DNA from: Palsa-504 sp963800415
GTDB taxonomy: Bacteria; Actinomycetota; Actinomycetes; Streptosporangiales; Streptosporangiaceae
NCBI GenBank assembly: GCA_963800415.1
Contig: CAWDBS010000075.1
Location: 14,184-78,183 of the forward strand
Length of the DNA stretch: 64,000 nucleotides
Direction of reading: 5' to 3'
Made by a program: the position numbers and the translations under genes. Numbering within the stretch: the first letter of the stretch is position 1; each line of letters begins with the position of its first letter. Below, piece after piece: positions 1 to 12,327 of the stretch. A model generated the notes under the pieces. The model was not told the origin of the DNA. It ran no database searches and worked only from the letters and a program-made list of their open reading frames with translations.

Positions 1-4140
<4,140 letters not shown>

Positions 4141-4578
4141 CGCCCGCCCGCCATGATCATGTGCAAGAAAGTTCCTGGGGGTTGGCGGCGTGGGGTTCCC
4201 GCGAAACTTGGCCGGCGGGGCGGCTGCGGGTGGTCACGGGCCGGCGTTGCTGGCGACAGGTGTGCTGCCCGTGCGCCTGGGCCGGCGCCGTGACCGGTTC
4301 CAGGGTGGCCGGCAGGGGCGGCGCTGTCCATCTGGTTCGCCGGTTTCTGGTGTGATTTTCCCGGGGGGCCGGGGGGCCGGGGCGGATGATGGCGGGGTGC
4401 TGCCCGTGACGCCGTACCTTGCTTGGTGCCTTGGAGCCCGAAAGAAAGTTTGTGCGCTGGGGGCGATCTCGCGGGCTGGGGTACTGTCGCTTCGAGCACG
4501 CCGATCAGATTCGGTTTCTCCCGTTTCGCCCCCCGGGCAGCCTCGTCCTGCTGGTTTCCGGAGGAAAGCGAGGCGGCG
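4141..4578 (+). other. Non-coding leader between carboxylase stop and IS110 transposase
   Basis: No convincing gene in these 438 bases. The stretch is G-rich (GGGGGCCGGGGGGCCGGGG near 4361) and leads to the transposase ribosome binding site GGAGGAAAG at 4560. It probably contains the left end of the IS110-family insertion. IS110-family elements commonly encode a structured guide (bridge) RNA in such a non-coding end; I could not delimit one by eye, nor the exact element boundary. Confidence 0.4.
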
Positions 4579-6039
4579 GTGGCCGCGAGGAAGAACGCGA
4601 AGGCGAAGGCGGATAGCGCGGGAGACGGCGTGCAGGCGCACGGCGGCGAGGCCGCGGAGGTGTCCGATGAGGTCACCCAGGTGGTGGAGTTCGCCGCGGG
4701 GATCGACGTGGCGAAGGGGTCCGGGATGGTGTGCACCCGGGTCCCGGGGTCGCGGGCGGGTCGGCGGCGGCAGAAGGTCTGGCGGGTGAACGCCACTTTC
4801 AGCGAGGTGACCGCGCTGATGGACCATCTGGTGTGCGAGGGCATCCAGCGGCTGGTGCTCGAATCTACGTCCGATTACTGGCGGATATGGTATTACCTGG
4901 CGGAGGCGGCCGGGCTGGAGGTGTGGCTGGCCAGCGCCCGTGATGTCAAGCACCTGCCGGGGCGGGCCAAGAGCGACCGGGCGGACTGCGTGTGGCTGTG
5001 CAAGCTGAACGAGCGGGGGATGCTGCGCCGCTCGTTCGTCCCGCCGCGGGCGGTGCGGGACCTGCGGATGCTGACCCGCACCCGGTCGCGGCTGGCGCAG
5101 GACCAGGCCCGGCACCAGGCCCGGGTGGAGAAGATCCTGGAGGACGCGCTGCTGAAGGTCTCCAGCGTGATCTCGGACCTGTTCGGCGTGTCGGGCCGCC
5201 TGTTCCTGGGCGCCCTGGTCGCCGGGGAGCGGTCCCCCGCGGCGCTGGCCGCCCTGGGCGACTACCGGCTGAAGGCCAGCAAGGCGATGCTGGAGGAGAC
5301 GCTGACCGGCCAGTTCCGTGACATCCACGCCGAGGAGATCGCGGTTCACCTGCGGCTGATCGATGCGATCAACGCCGAGATCACCGGCCTTGACGCCAAG
5401 ATCGAGCAGCTCCTGCCGCAGGTGCCGCGCACCGCCCCGGCCTGCACCGCGTGCGGGCTGGCCGGCGGCGGCCATGCCCCGGACTGCACGGACCTGGGCG
5501 TCCTGGTGCTGGGGCTGGCGGACCGGCTGGACGAGATCACCGGGATCGGCGCGGTCAATGCCCGGGTGCTGATCGCCGAGCTGGGCACCGACCCGTCCCA
5601 GTTCGCCACCCCCGGGCACGCCGCCGCCTGGGCCAGGCTGACCTCCCGCATGATGCAGTCCGGGGAAAGTTCCTGGAACGGCCGGGCCGGCAAAGGCAAC
5701 CGGTACCTGCGCGGCGCGCTCGGCCAGGCCGTGATGAGCGCAGCCAAGACCGGCACCCGGCTGGGGGCGATGTACCGGCGGATCGCCCGCAAGCGCGGCA
5801 AGCAGAAAGCCATCGTCGCGGTCGGCCGCGTCATCTGCGAGATCGCCTGGATCCTCATCTGCGACCCCGGCGCCCGCTACATCGAGCTCGGCCCGGACTA
5901 CCACCAGCCCCGCAACGCCAGACAGCGGACCAGGTCCAGCATCCGCCAGATCGAGAAAGACAACCCCGGCAAGAAGGTCATCCTCATCGACGACCCCGCC
6001 ACCGCCCCTCCCGCCGGGCCAGCGGAACGGGCGGCGTGA
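4579..6039 (+). CDS. IS110-family transposase (DEDD type)
   Basis: About 486 residues. The N-terminal DEDD_Tnp_IS110 domain begins EFAAGIDVAKGSGMVC (the family's first catalytic Asp), followed by LESTSDYWRIWYYLAEA and KHLPGRAKSDRADCVWLCKL, the typical KTDRxDA-like box. The C-terminal Transposase_20 domain starts near EITGIGAVNARVLIAELG and contains the conserved Ser region GESSWNGRAGKGNRYLRGAL. GTG 4579 is chosen because GGAGGAAAG lies about 10 bases upstream; an ATG at 4423 has no ribosome site and its translated leader is not family-like. Function: excision and insertion of its own element through a DEDD/Ser recombinase mechanism. It sits directly behind the carboxylase gene and looks full length. 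A small Cys pair insert (CTACGLAGGGHAPDC) precedes the C-terminal domain. Confidence 0.92.
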   Translation: MAARKNAKAKADSAGDGVQAHGGEAAEVSDEVTQVVEFAAGIDVAKGSGMVCTRVPGSRAGRRRQKVWRVNATFSEVTALMDHLVCEGIQRLVLESTSDYWRIWYYLAEAAGLEVWLASARDVKHLPGRAKSDRADCVWLCKLNERGMLRRSFVPPRAVRDLRMLTRTRSRLAQDQARHQARVEKILEDALLKVSSVISDLFGVSGRLFLGALVAGERSPAALAALGDYRLKASKAMLEETLTGQFRDIHAEEIAVHLRLIDAINAEITGLDAKIEQLLPQVPRTAPACTACGLAGGGHAPDCTDLGVLVLGLADRLDEITGIGAVNARVLIAELGTDPSQFATPGHAAAWARLTSRMMQSGESSWNGRAGKGNRYLRGALGQAVMSAAKTGTRLGAMYRRIARKRGKQKAIVAVGRVICEIAWILICDPGARYIELGPDYHQPRNARQRTRSSIRQIEKDNPGKKVILIDDPATAPPAGPAERAA

Positions 6040-6213
6040 CGCCGGCTCCCCGTAACACCACCCTCACCCGTCACTTACTGAGGTGTCACGCTACCCGTCG
6101 TAATTTAGGCAGGTCACCCGCAGCCCTCGCAGCCAAGCTGCCGAGGGTGGCTGGCTGCTGCTCTCTGGTGGGTGATTGTTTCCGGTCAGGCTCCGGAAAG
6201 CTGGCCGGGGTCG

Positions 6214-6241
6214 GTGGGCCCCTGGCCCGATAGGGGCCCAC
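6214..6241. repeat. Perfect 10-bp inverted repeat (hairpin)
   Basis: GTGGGCCCCT at 6214-6223 and its exact complement AGGGGCCCAC at 6232-6241, with an 8-base loop. It lies 175 bases after the IS110 transposase stop. There is no T-tract, so it is either a weak terminator or an end structure of the insertion. Confidence 0.45.
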
Positions 6242-6300
6242 ACACCTCGCCCGCGCGGCCGCGGCCGACCGGTGTCAGGGGGCGGCCTGGGCGACGGCGG

Positions 6301-6381
6301 CACGATCGGGTGGTCGATGCCGACCAGGCGGGTGTAGCGGTTCACGATCGGCGGCACCTTGACTCCCGGCTGGTCCTTCAC
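6301..6381 (-). pseudogene. N-terminal fragment resembling nitronate monooxygenase
   Basis: The minus strand reads from GTG 6381 a 27-residue stretch containing NRYTRLVGIDHPIV, which looks like the first strand of the FMN-binding nitronate monooxygenase / 2-nitropropane dioxygenase family (usually followed by QAPM). Similarity stops at 6301, where unrelated DNA begins, so only a start fragment remains next to the IS110 insertion. It is divergent to the dehydratase operon and would have shared its promoter island. The identification rests on a short motif and is tentative. Confidence 0.3.
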
Positions 6382-6394
6382 GGCGTCTGCTCTA

Positions 6395-6452
6395 TGTTTT
6401 ACACTCTTGGTAACTAGTTTTCCAGATCAGTAGAGTATTCGGAGGAACGCCG
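6395..6452 (+). promoter_or_regulatory. AT-rich promoter island and RBS of the dehydratase operon
   Basis: A sudden AT-rich block in GC-rich DNA: TTTTACACTC at 6397-6406, AACTAG at 6412-6417 and AGAGTATTC at 6432-6440, followed by the ribosome site GGAGG at 6441 and ATG 6453. AGAGTATTC (complement GAATACTCT) recurs in other catabolic promoters of this window and is a candidate operator. Confidence 0.5.
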
Positions 6453-7664
6453 ATGCCGGAGGCTCCGCTCGCGCGGCTCGCCGCGGCGGCGCGCCAGCCG
6501 CGGGAGTACATCGCGCACTGGCGGTCCGAGCATCCCGGTCAGCAGGTCGTGGGCGTGCTGCCGATGAACTTCCCGCGCGAGATCGCCTACCCGGCCGGCA
6601 CCTTGCCGGTGGTCGTCCAGGACGACCAGGAGCCGGTGACCCAGGGCCGCTCGCTGCTGGCCGAGTTCTACTGCGGTTACACCCGGAACCTCGCCGACCA
6701 GGCCGCGACCGGCCGCTTCGACGGCTACGACGCGGTGTTCATGGCGGATCATTGCATCCAGCTGATCGGCGCGGCCGACGTGCTGCGCATGGTGCTGCCG
6801 GACACCCCTGTGTACTTCGGCATGCTCATCAGCTCGATGAGCGACACCTGGGCGCCCGGCAAGATCACGGAGATGATGGGCGAGTTCCGGACCGAGTTCG
6901 GGTCGTTCACCGGCCGTCCGGTCACCGACGAGGCGCTGCGGTCCAGCATCGCCACGCATAACCGGGACCGGCAGCTGATCCGCGCCGTGTTCGACGAGCG
7001 CAGTTCGGGCAACGCGGCCTTCACCCCAGGCCAGCTGCAGGACATCGTGACCTCGGCCATGATCATGGACCCGGCCGCGCACTACCTGGTGCTCGAGGAG
7101 GCGGTCACGGCGGCGCGGGACGCCCCGCGAGACGACCGGGTCCGGGTCCACTTGTCGGCTCACCTGTGCCACGCGCCCCGGCGCGAGGTACTCGACCTGA
7201 TCGAGGACAGCGGGGCCATCGTGGTGGACGACGACCTGTTCCACGGCCGGCGCTGCGTGTCCACCGACGTCGACGAGGACGGCGACCCGATCGAGGCCAT
7301 CGCCCGCTGGTACGCGCGGCGCAATGTCAGCATCCCGTGTCCCACCCGCGTGCAGCAAGACGTCGACTGGGACGCCTACCTGATCGAGGCGGTGCGCCGG
7401 AGCGGGGCCGAGGCGGTCATCCACCTGCTGCCGAAGTTCTGCGAACCGCACATGCTGTACTACCCCGAGCTGCGCAAGGGCCTGGACGCCGCGGGCATCC
7501 CCCAGCTGCTGCTCGAGACCGGGCACGAGGGCGTGCCGGCCGAGTCGTTCCGGACCCGTGTCGAGGCGCTGGTCGAGCGCGCCCGGCGCAGGCGGCCGGT
7601 ACCCGCCTGGGAAGGAGCCCAGCCATGGAAGACACGGCCGTGCCGGACCGGTCCAACCGGCTGA
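6453..7664 (+). CDS. 2-hydroxyacyl-CoA dehydratase / benzoyl-CoA reductase family subunit (HgdB/BcrC-like)
   Basis: About 403 residues. Family signatures: FYCGYTRN (Cys74), a central HLCHAP (Cys239) and the C-terminal LPKFCEPHMLYYPELRK (Cys330), followed by AAGIPQLLLETG, matching the Cys positions that hold the [4Fe-4S] cluster in this family. Known role: with a partner subunit and an ATP-driven one-electron activator, it dehydrates (R)-2-hydroxyacyl-CoA through a ketyl radical, or reduces an aromatic acyl-CoA. It is the first gene of an operon; the partner gene starts inside its 3' end (40-base overlap). ATG 6453 has GGAGG seven bases upstream. Such enzymes are typical of anaerobes and usually oxygen-sensitive, which is notable in an actinomycete. 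Which of the two reactions applies cannot be told from sequence alone. Confidence 0.85.
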   Translation: MPEAPLARLAAAARQPREYIAHWRSEHPGQQVVGVLPMNFPREIAYPAGTLPVVVQDDQEPVTQGRSLLAEFYCGYTRNLADQAATGRFDGYDAVFMADHCIQLIGAADVLRMVLPDTPVYFGMLISSMSDTWAPGKITEMMGEFRTEFGSFTGRPVTDEALRSSIATHNRDRQLIRAVFDERSSGNAAFTPGQLQDIVTSAMIMDPAAHYLVLEEAVTAARDAPRDDRVRVHLSAHLCHAPRREVLDLIEDSGAIVVDDDLFHGRRCVSTDVDEDGDPIEAIARWYARRNVSIPCPTRVQQDVDWDAYLIEAVRRSGAEAVIHLLPKFCEPHMLYYPELRKGLDAAGIPQLLLETGHEGVPAESFRTRVEALVERARRRRPVPAWEGAQPWKTRPCRTGPTG

Positions 7665-8983
7665 CCGCCACCCGGTTCGGCGGCCAGCTGGTCGCCGATT
7701 ACTGGGACGACCTGTTCACCGCGCGGGACCGGGGCAAGCAGATCGTCTGGTACAACGGCGGGGCGCTGAACCCGATCTTCCAGGCGGCCGGCCTGGTCTG
7801 GTGCCACGGCGAGGCGTTCTCCGCCCGCCTGGCGGCGCAGCGGCTCGAGGGCCCGGCCCAGCTAGCCGGCGCCGAGTACGGCTACAACGCCGAGCTGTGC
7901 TCCTACGCCCGGACGCACCTCGGCTGTTCGGTGCTGACGCTGCAGGGTGGTACCGAGGGTGACCGGAACGGCGTGGTCGGGATGAACGATTCGAAGGAGC
8001 TGGCCGCCCGGCTGCCGTCGCCTGACTTCTTCGTCAACAACTACGCCGGCTGCAGCACCGGGCAGCAGTGGGACGGGATCTCCTACCGGGTGTTCGGCAA
8101 GGAGCTGCCCATCTTCAACATCTCGCACCCGTTCCTGTGGGGCAACAAGCCGGACGCGGGGTACCTGCGGGGCGAGGAGTGGGAGGCGGCCTCCCGCTAC
8201 GTGGCCGGCCAGCTGCGGGAGCTCATCTCGTTCCTCGAGGCCCAGACCGGCCGGCCGTTCGACTACGACGCGCTGAGCTCGGCCATGACGTACATCAAGC
8301 GTGCCGCAGAGCTGCGCCGCGAGGGCCTTGCCCTGTGCCAGGCCCGGCCCGCGCCGGCCACGTTCTGGGACTGGATCGCCTGCGTGGCGCCGATCAACTT
8401 CCTGCCCGGCGACCAGGCGCTGGTCGACTACTTCGCCGCCGTCCGGGACGAGATCCAGGCCCGGCTGGCGGCCGGCGTCTCCGGGGTCCGGGACGAGAAG
8501 TACCGGCTGTACTTCGACGGGATCATGAACTGGAACAAGCTCGGGTTCCTGTCCCGCAAGTTCGCCGAGCACGGCGCGGCCGTGCTGTGCGGGCGCTACA
8601 TCCACAACGCCTTCTGGCAGGAGCCGCAGCTCATCGACACCGCCGACCCGCTGCTCGGGATGGCTCAGCACTACCTGCTCTGCCCGACCAACCACGGCAC
8701 CAAGACGCTGGACTACCTCACCTTGCGCGACTGCCGGGAATACGACGTCGACGGCATCGTCTTCCACTCCACCCGGACCTGCCGCGCGTTTACCGGACCG
8801 CAGCGGCTGCTGGCCAGGTCGGCCCAGGACAAGCTCGGCATCCCGTCGATCTTCTTCGAGGGCGACGTGGCCGACGCGTCCTTCTACAAGGAGGAGATCC
8901 TGGAGAGCAGGCTGGCCGCGATGCTGGAGACCATCGACGTCCGGCGCGCTCGCGCTTCACTGGCCGGTTCCCCGGTGTCATGA
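7625..8983 (+). CDS. 2-hydroxyacyl-CoA dehydratase / benzoyl-CoA reductase family subunit (HgdA/BcrB-like)
   Basis: 452 residues from ATG 7625, overlapping the previous gene by 40 bases; AAGGAG lies about 10 bases upstream. Motifs include IVWYNGGALNP, ELCSYARTHLG (Cys92, the usual cluster ligand), NNYAGCSTG, CPTNHGTKTLDYL and HSTRTCRAFTGPQRLL. It forms the heterodimer with the upstream gene product. Its stop TGA (8981-8983) was originally part of an ATGA overlap with the activator gene; the sequence GTGTCATGAGGTAC at 8975-8988 is repeated at 10261-10274 on the far side of an IS5-like element. The coding sequence itself is intact. Confidence 0.85.
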   Translation: MEDTAVPDRSNRLTATRFGGQLVADYWDDLFTARDRGKQIVWYNGGALNPIFQAAGLVWCHGEAFSARLAAQRLEGPAQLAGAEYGYNAELCSYARTHLGCSVLTLQGGTEGDRNGVVGMNDSKELAARLPSPDFFVNNYAGCSTGQQWDGISYRVFGKELPIFNISHPFLWGNKPDAGYLRGEEWEAASRYVAGQLRELISFLEAQTGRPFDYDALSSAMTYIKRAAELRREGLALCQARPAPATFWDWIACVAPINFLPGDQALVDYFAAVRDEIQARLAAGVSGVRDEKYRLYFDGIMNWNKLGFLSRKFAEHGAAVLCGRYIHNAFWQEPQLIDTADPLLGMAQHYLLCPTNHGTKTLDYLTLRDCREYDVDGIVFHSTRTCRAFTGPQRLLARSAQDKLGIPSIFFEGDVADASFYKEEILESRLAAMLETIDVRRARASLAGSPVS

Positions 8984-8988
8984 GGTAC

Positions 8989-10263
8989 TCAGTGAGCTTC
9001 CTTCATCCTGAGTTCCTGCAAGGTGGGGGCTGGTTTGACTGATCTGGCCTGGGTTCTCTCTCCTGGTTCCGGGGGATATTCGAGCGCTTCTCGAATACGG
9101 CGGTGGCGCGGGTGCCGTTATTGCGGACCGGTAACGATCGTGCCGGGTCATGCGGCGCGCAAGGCGGCGAACGGGTCGTGTTCCATGTAGTGCAAGGCCA
9201 GCACCGCCTTGACCATCACGGTGCACTGTCCGGGGCGGCAGCGCAGCTCGGTGGCCAGGACTTTCCAGTACTTCAGCCGGGCGTTGCCGCGCTCGCCGAC
9301 GCAGCGGAGCTGGGCCTGCAGCCGGTTCGCGGCCCGCTGCGCCGGGGTCAGGTCCTTTCCCCGCGGCTTGCGGCGGCCGGTGATCACTGCCTCGTCCCAG
9401 CCGAGGTAGCCCAGGTCAGCCAGCACGCCGATCAGCGAGGTGAGCATCGCCGCGATCCCGGCCTTCCGCGCGGCGGTGACGTCCACGGTCGCGCCGGGCT
9501 GCGGGGCCGCGGCCCACAGCAGTTCCCCGGCCGGGGAGCACACGGTCTGCACGTTGAGCCCGTGCCGCTTGTGCTTGCCGGAGTAGAAGGCCCGCTGGCC
9601 CCCGGTTTTCCGGCCAAACGTCACCGCGGGCACGTGCACTCCGTCCACGATCAGGTAGTCCCAGCCCATCTTCGCCGCCAGCCGGGCGACATCGCGCAGG
9701 CTGATCCGCCGGCCCTGGTCCGCCAGCACGCTGATTCCCTCGGCCACGTCCCGCCAGCATGTCGATTCCGAGATCCCGAACCCCGCGGCCAGCTCCGCGT
9801 ACGTCAGGTTCGTGCGCACGAACGCGATCACCAGCACCGCCTGCGCCAGCGGAGACAGCAGCCGCCACCGCGTCCGGTTCCGCTCATGCCGGCGCTGCAG
9901 CGAGGCGGCGAGGTCCTCGCAGGTCCCGGCGCTGACCTTCACCCCGGCCCGGAACAGGGCATACCCCGTCGCGGTCAGCTCCGGCGTGAACGACGTCCCC
10001 TGGTATACAGTCATGACGGCTCCTGTTGACGGCTTGACTTCGAACACCAACCCGTTTAGCAGGAGCCGCCTTGCGCCTGCGGGGACATTACCTGCCACAA
10101 CCGTAACGTGACCATCATCTGCCCTGATCGTTACCGGCAGCCGCTGCCGGGACCCGCATCGCCACGCTCGCTCCGGCACCCCCGCCAGCCAGCGGGAAAG
10201 AAATCCGGGCAACCTGTCAAACAGCCACCAAGCTGCGAAGACGAGGATGAAGGAAGCTCAGTG
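8989..10263. mobile_element. IS5-like insertion sequence, about 1,275 bp
   Basis: One transposase gene bounded by imperfect inverted ends: GTGAGCTTCCTTCATCCT begins at 8992 and the complement AGGATGAAGGAAGCTCA ends at 10260; looser similarity continues inward for about 50 bases on each side. TCATGAGGTAC occurs directly outside both ends (8978-8988 and 10264-10274), consistent with an 11-base target duplication (14 identical bases if three ambiguous end bases are counted). Exact ends are uncertain by a few bases. Confidence 0.75.
9148..10014 (-). CDS. IS5-family DDE transposase
   Basis: 288 residues. An N-terminal helix-turn-helix (LTYAELAAGFGISESTCWRD) is followed by a DDE_Tnp_4-like catalytic core: IVDGVHVPAV (first Asp), LADLGYLGWDEAV (second Asp) and GERGNARLKYWKVL (Glu). 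ATG 10014 is preferred because AGGAG sits about six bases upstream on the minus strand; the longer frame to 10212 lacks this. Transcription runs against the interrupted catabolic operon. It looks intact and presumably moves the element 8989-10263. Confidence 0.88.
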   Translation of the reverse strand: MTVYQGTSFTPELTATGYALFRAGVKVSAGTCEDLAASLQRRHERNRTRWRLLSPLAQAVLVIAFVRTNLTYAELAAGFGISESTCWRDVAEGISVLADQGRRISLRDVARLAAKMGWDYLIVDGVHVPAVTFGRKTGGQRAFYSGKHKRHGLNVQTVCSPAGELLWAAAPQPGATVDVTAARKAGIAAMLTSLIGVLADLGYLGWDEAVITGRRKPRGKDLTPAQRAANRLQAQLRCVGERGNARLKYWKVLATELRCRPGQCTVMVKAVLALHYMEHDPFAALRAA

Positions 10264-10265
10264 TC

Positions 10266-11213
10266 ATGAGGTACCTCGGGGTTGACCTCGGCTCGACCAC
10301 CGCGAAGGCGGTGGTGACCGACGAGCGCGGCGCGATCCTGGCCGCCAGCACGGTGCAGATGGGGGCGGTCAGCCAGCGGGGCATGGAGCGGGCGGTCGAC
10401 GCTGCCCTGGCCTCGGCGGGCATCGAGGCCGGCGACCTGGCCGATACCGTGGCCACGGGATGCGGCCGGCGCCTTGTCCCCGGCGCGGCGCGGACCTTCA
10501 CCGAGATCACCTGCCACGCCCGCGGCACCGCCGCGATGTGCCCCGGCGTCCGGCTGGTCATCGACATCGGCGGGCAGGACAGCAAGGCCATCACGGTCGA
10601 TGAGAGCGGCCTGGTCGAGGACTTCGCGATGAACGACCGGTGCGCCAGCGGGACCGGCCGGTTCTACGAGGTGCTGGCGCGGGCGCTGGAGTGCGAGCTG
10701 GACTCGCTGGCTGCGCTGGCCCTTGGCGGTAGCCGGGATCTTGAAGTGTCGAGCATGTGCGCGACGTTCGCGGAGACCGAGATCATCTCGCTGCTGGCCC
10801 AGGGCCTCCCCGCGGCGGACATCGCCTCGTCGGTGCACCGGGCCGTCGCGGCCCGCACCCTCGCGCTGGTGGCCCAGGTAGGCAAGCGGACCCCGGTCGT
10901 GCTGACCGGCGGGGTGGCGCGCAACCGCGCCGCGGTCCGGTTCCTGGCCGAGGCGCTTGACCTGGAGGTCCAGGTGCCCGCCTCCTGCGCGGCCGTGACG
11001 GCATGGTTGCCTTCGTGGCCGGGGCCTCCGCAGGAAGCCCCGCGACCGGGGCCTTCGCGGGAGGCTCAGTGGTCGAGCTCGGGCCTGGCATCGCGGTGCG
11101 GACATCCCAGGGCGCGCCGCCCTGGTAAGATCTCGCCCCGCCCCGGCGCGCCGCCGGCTCGATGTCACATCGTGCCGGCTATTACCGGCTCAACGCCACA
11201 TCGTGCCGGCTGA
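10266..11213 (+). CDS. 2-hydroxyacyl-CoA dehydratase activator (HgdC/BadG-type ATPase), altered C-terminus
   Basis: ASKHA-fold ATPase: LGVDLGSTTAKAV at residues 4-16, IDIGGQDSKAI at 100-109, NDRCASGTGRF (Cys126) and SSMCATFAETE (Cys165), the two cysteines that in the homodimer hold one [4Fe-4S] cluster, and VVLTGGVARN at 211-220. Role: ATP-dependent one-electron transfer to the dehydratase. ATG 10266 was recreated by the target duplication of the IS5-like element, whose right end now supplies a ribosome site (GAAGGAAG, 10249-10256). The family usually ends near residue 260 with a GALGAAL-type helix; here similarity ends around residue 240 (about 10985) and is replaced by a Pro/Arg-rich tail with no recognisable domain. 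Whether the protein still works is unclear. Confidence 0.75.
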   Translation: MRYLGVDLGSTTAKAVVTDERGAILAASTVQMGAVSQRGMERAVDAALASAGIEAGDLADTVATGCGRRLVPGAARTFTEITCHARGTAAMCPGVRLVIDIGGQDSKAITVDESGLVEDFAMNDRCASGTGRFYEVLARALECELDSLAALALGGSRDLEVSSMCATFAETEIISLLAQGLPAADIASSVHRAVAARTLALVAQVGKRTPVVLTGGVARNRAAVRFLAEALDLEVQVPASCAAVTAWLPSWPGPPQEAPRPGPSREAQWSSSGLASRCGHPRARRPGKISPRPGAPPARCHIVPAITGSTPHRAG

Positions 11214-11215
11214 CT
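11154..11215. repeat. Tandem pair of 31-bp palindromic units
   Basis: Two adjacent 31-base copies (11154-11184 and 11185-11215) begin CCGGCTC and share CACATCGTGCCGGCT; about 25 positions match. Copy 1 is itself an inverted repeat: CCGGCTCGATGT, one central base, ACATCGTGCCGG (12-base arms, one mismatch). Placed at the end of the activator gene; could be an IS scar or a regulatory palindrome. Confidence 0.6.
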
Positions 11216-12035
11216 CGGGTGTGCAAAACTCCATGGGGCGCTAAAGCACCCGGTCCGCGCCTACGTGACAGGTGCATCCGTTACCAGCGGTGCGCCTGAG
11301 CCTGTCCCTGGGGCCCACAATCGACCGCGGCCCCGCCCGGGCGTAGCTACCCACGATGACCCGGGAGGCGCCGCAGACGATGCTCGTGCGCGCCATCCGT
11401 AACGCACAACCGTCCGCTTGGGACGACACGATGGGTCAGGGCTGGCTGAGGGACTTACCTGCACCGGTCCGGTACCGCAAGTGGTCATTTCCCTGGTCTG
11501 GCGGTAGTGGCGGCCTGGTCCGGGGCGTGACTCAGTCTGCTCCCTGTTCCCGATCGCTGCCGGTTCGTGCGAGCGGCCGGGCCGGGTCAGGGGGCGCGCA
11601 GCGCCCGCGCAGCGGCGCCGGAGGCGTCCTTGACCCGGCCGGACGTGAGCCGATAATGGGCGGCCGGGGATGGGGAGCCGGTTCAGGAGGGGGTGCTGGG
11701 CGTCAGGATCCTGGGGCGTCTGCTTCCTTGGGGCCGGGGCGGGGTGACGGCCGTGGGCTGGCCATGACCGGGGGACCGCTGGAAGGGGGGCAGCCAGACT
11801 TACCTAGGCCCGCGGGCACGGCACGCGCCGTGCCCGGCGACATGATGATGTATCGGGTGCCCCCATTGCGGGGGTGCGGCCGCTCATTCTTTACAGGCCG
11901 TCCGCGCGGCCCGGTGCGGGCCGGGCGGCTGGACAGCCCTTGGCGGGAGCTGGCCGCGGTGTTCCCCATCGGATGAGCGCGGCGCCGCCCTCTCCGGCTG
12001 TGCCCCGTGGTCACGGCGATGCCGGGCCGCCGGGT
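11216..12035. other. Intergenic DNA without a supported gene
   Basis: Short open frames exist on both strands but none shows a recognisable protein or a good ribosome site. It includes a perfect hairpin at 11813-11836 (CGGGCACGGC, loop ACGC, GCCGTGCCCG). Part of it must be the 3' non-coding end of the IS110 copy whose transposase C-terminus lies at 12036-12222. Confidence 0.4.
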
Positions 12036-12222
12036 TCAGCAGGCGGTGAGGGCGTCGTCGCCGAGCTCGGTCAGGATGTGGCAGGCCTGCCGGATGATCT
12101 TGCGGGCCTGGGAGATGGCGGCGCGTTTGCCGTCGTTGCGCTCCTTGACCGCGCGTAGTAGGCGTGGTCGGGAGCGCCGGTGCGGGCGTGGGCCTTGCCG
12201 GCCTCATACACGGCCCAGCGCA
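12036..12222 (-). pseudogene. C-terminal piece of an interrupted IS110-family transposase
   Basis: Minus strand from 12222 reads RWAVYEAGKAHARTGAPDHA, then YYA, then after a one-base frame change VKERNDGKRAAISQARKIIR, and ends QACHILTELGDDALTAC stop (12036-12038). This is the classic end of IS110 transposases. Its missing N-terminal part is at 18335-19183 on the same strand; the two join cleanly at GCGCA if the DNA between is removed. The frame change (a missing base near TACTACGCG) shows the copy was also damaged by a small deletion. Confidence 0.8.
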
Positions 12223-12327
12223 TTTCCTCTGCTGTGTGACCGCGTTCTCGTTTCTCCTTTCTCTGCTCCTGCTGAGCGGGGTTTTCGCTTTGTGCTCAGT
12301 GGTGTCGCGTCACTAGGGTCGCCCTTC

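Noticed and set aside
4234..5904. 556-codon minus-strand frame over the IS110 transposase
   Set aside because: Antisense shadow with low-complexity composition; the sense strand carries all IS110 motifs.
11356..11976. 206-codon plus-strand frame in the gap before the recombinase element
   Set aside because: No ribosome site, Gly/Arg/Pro-rich, no recognisable domain.
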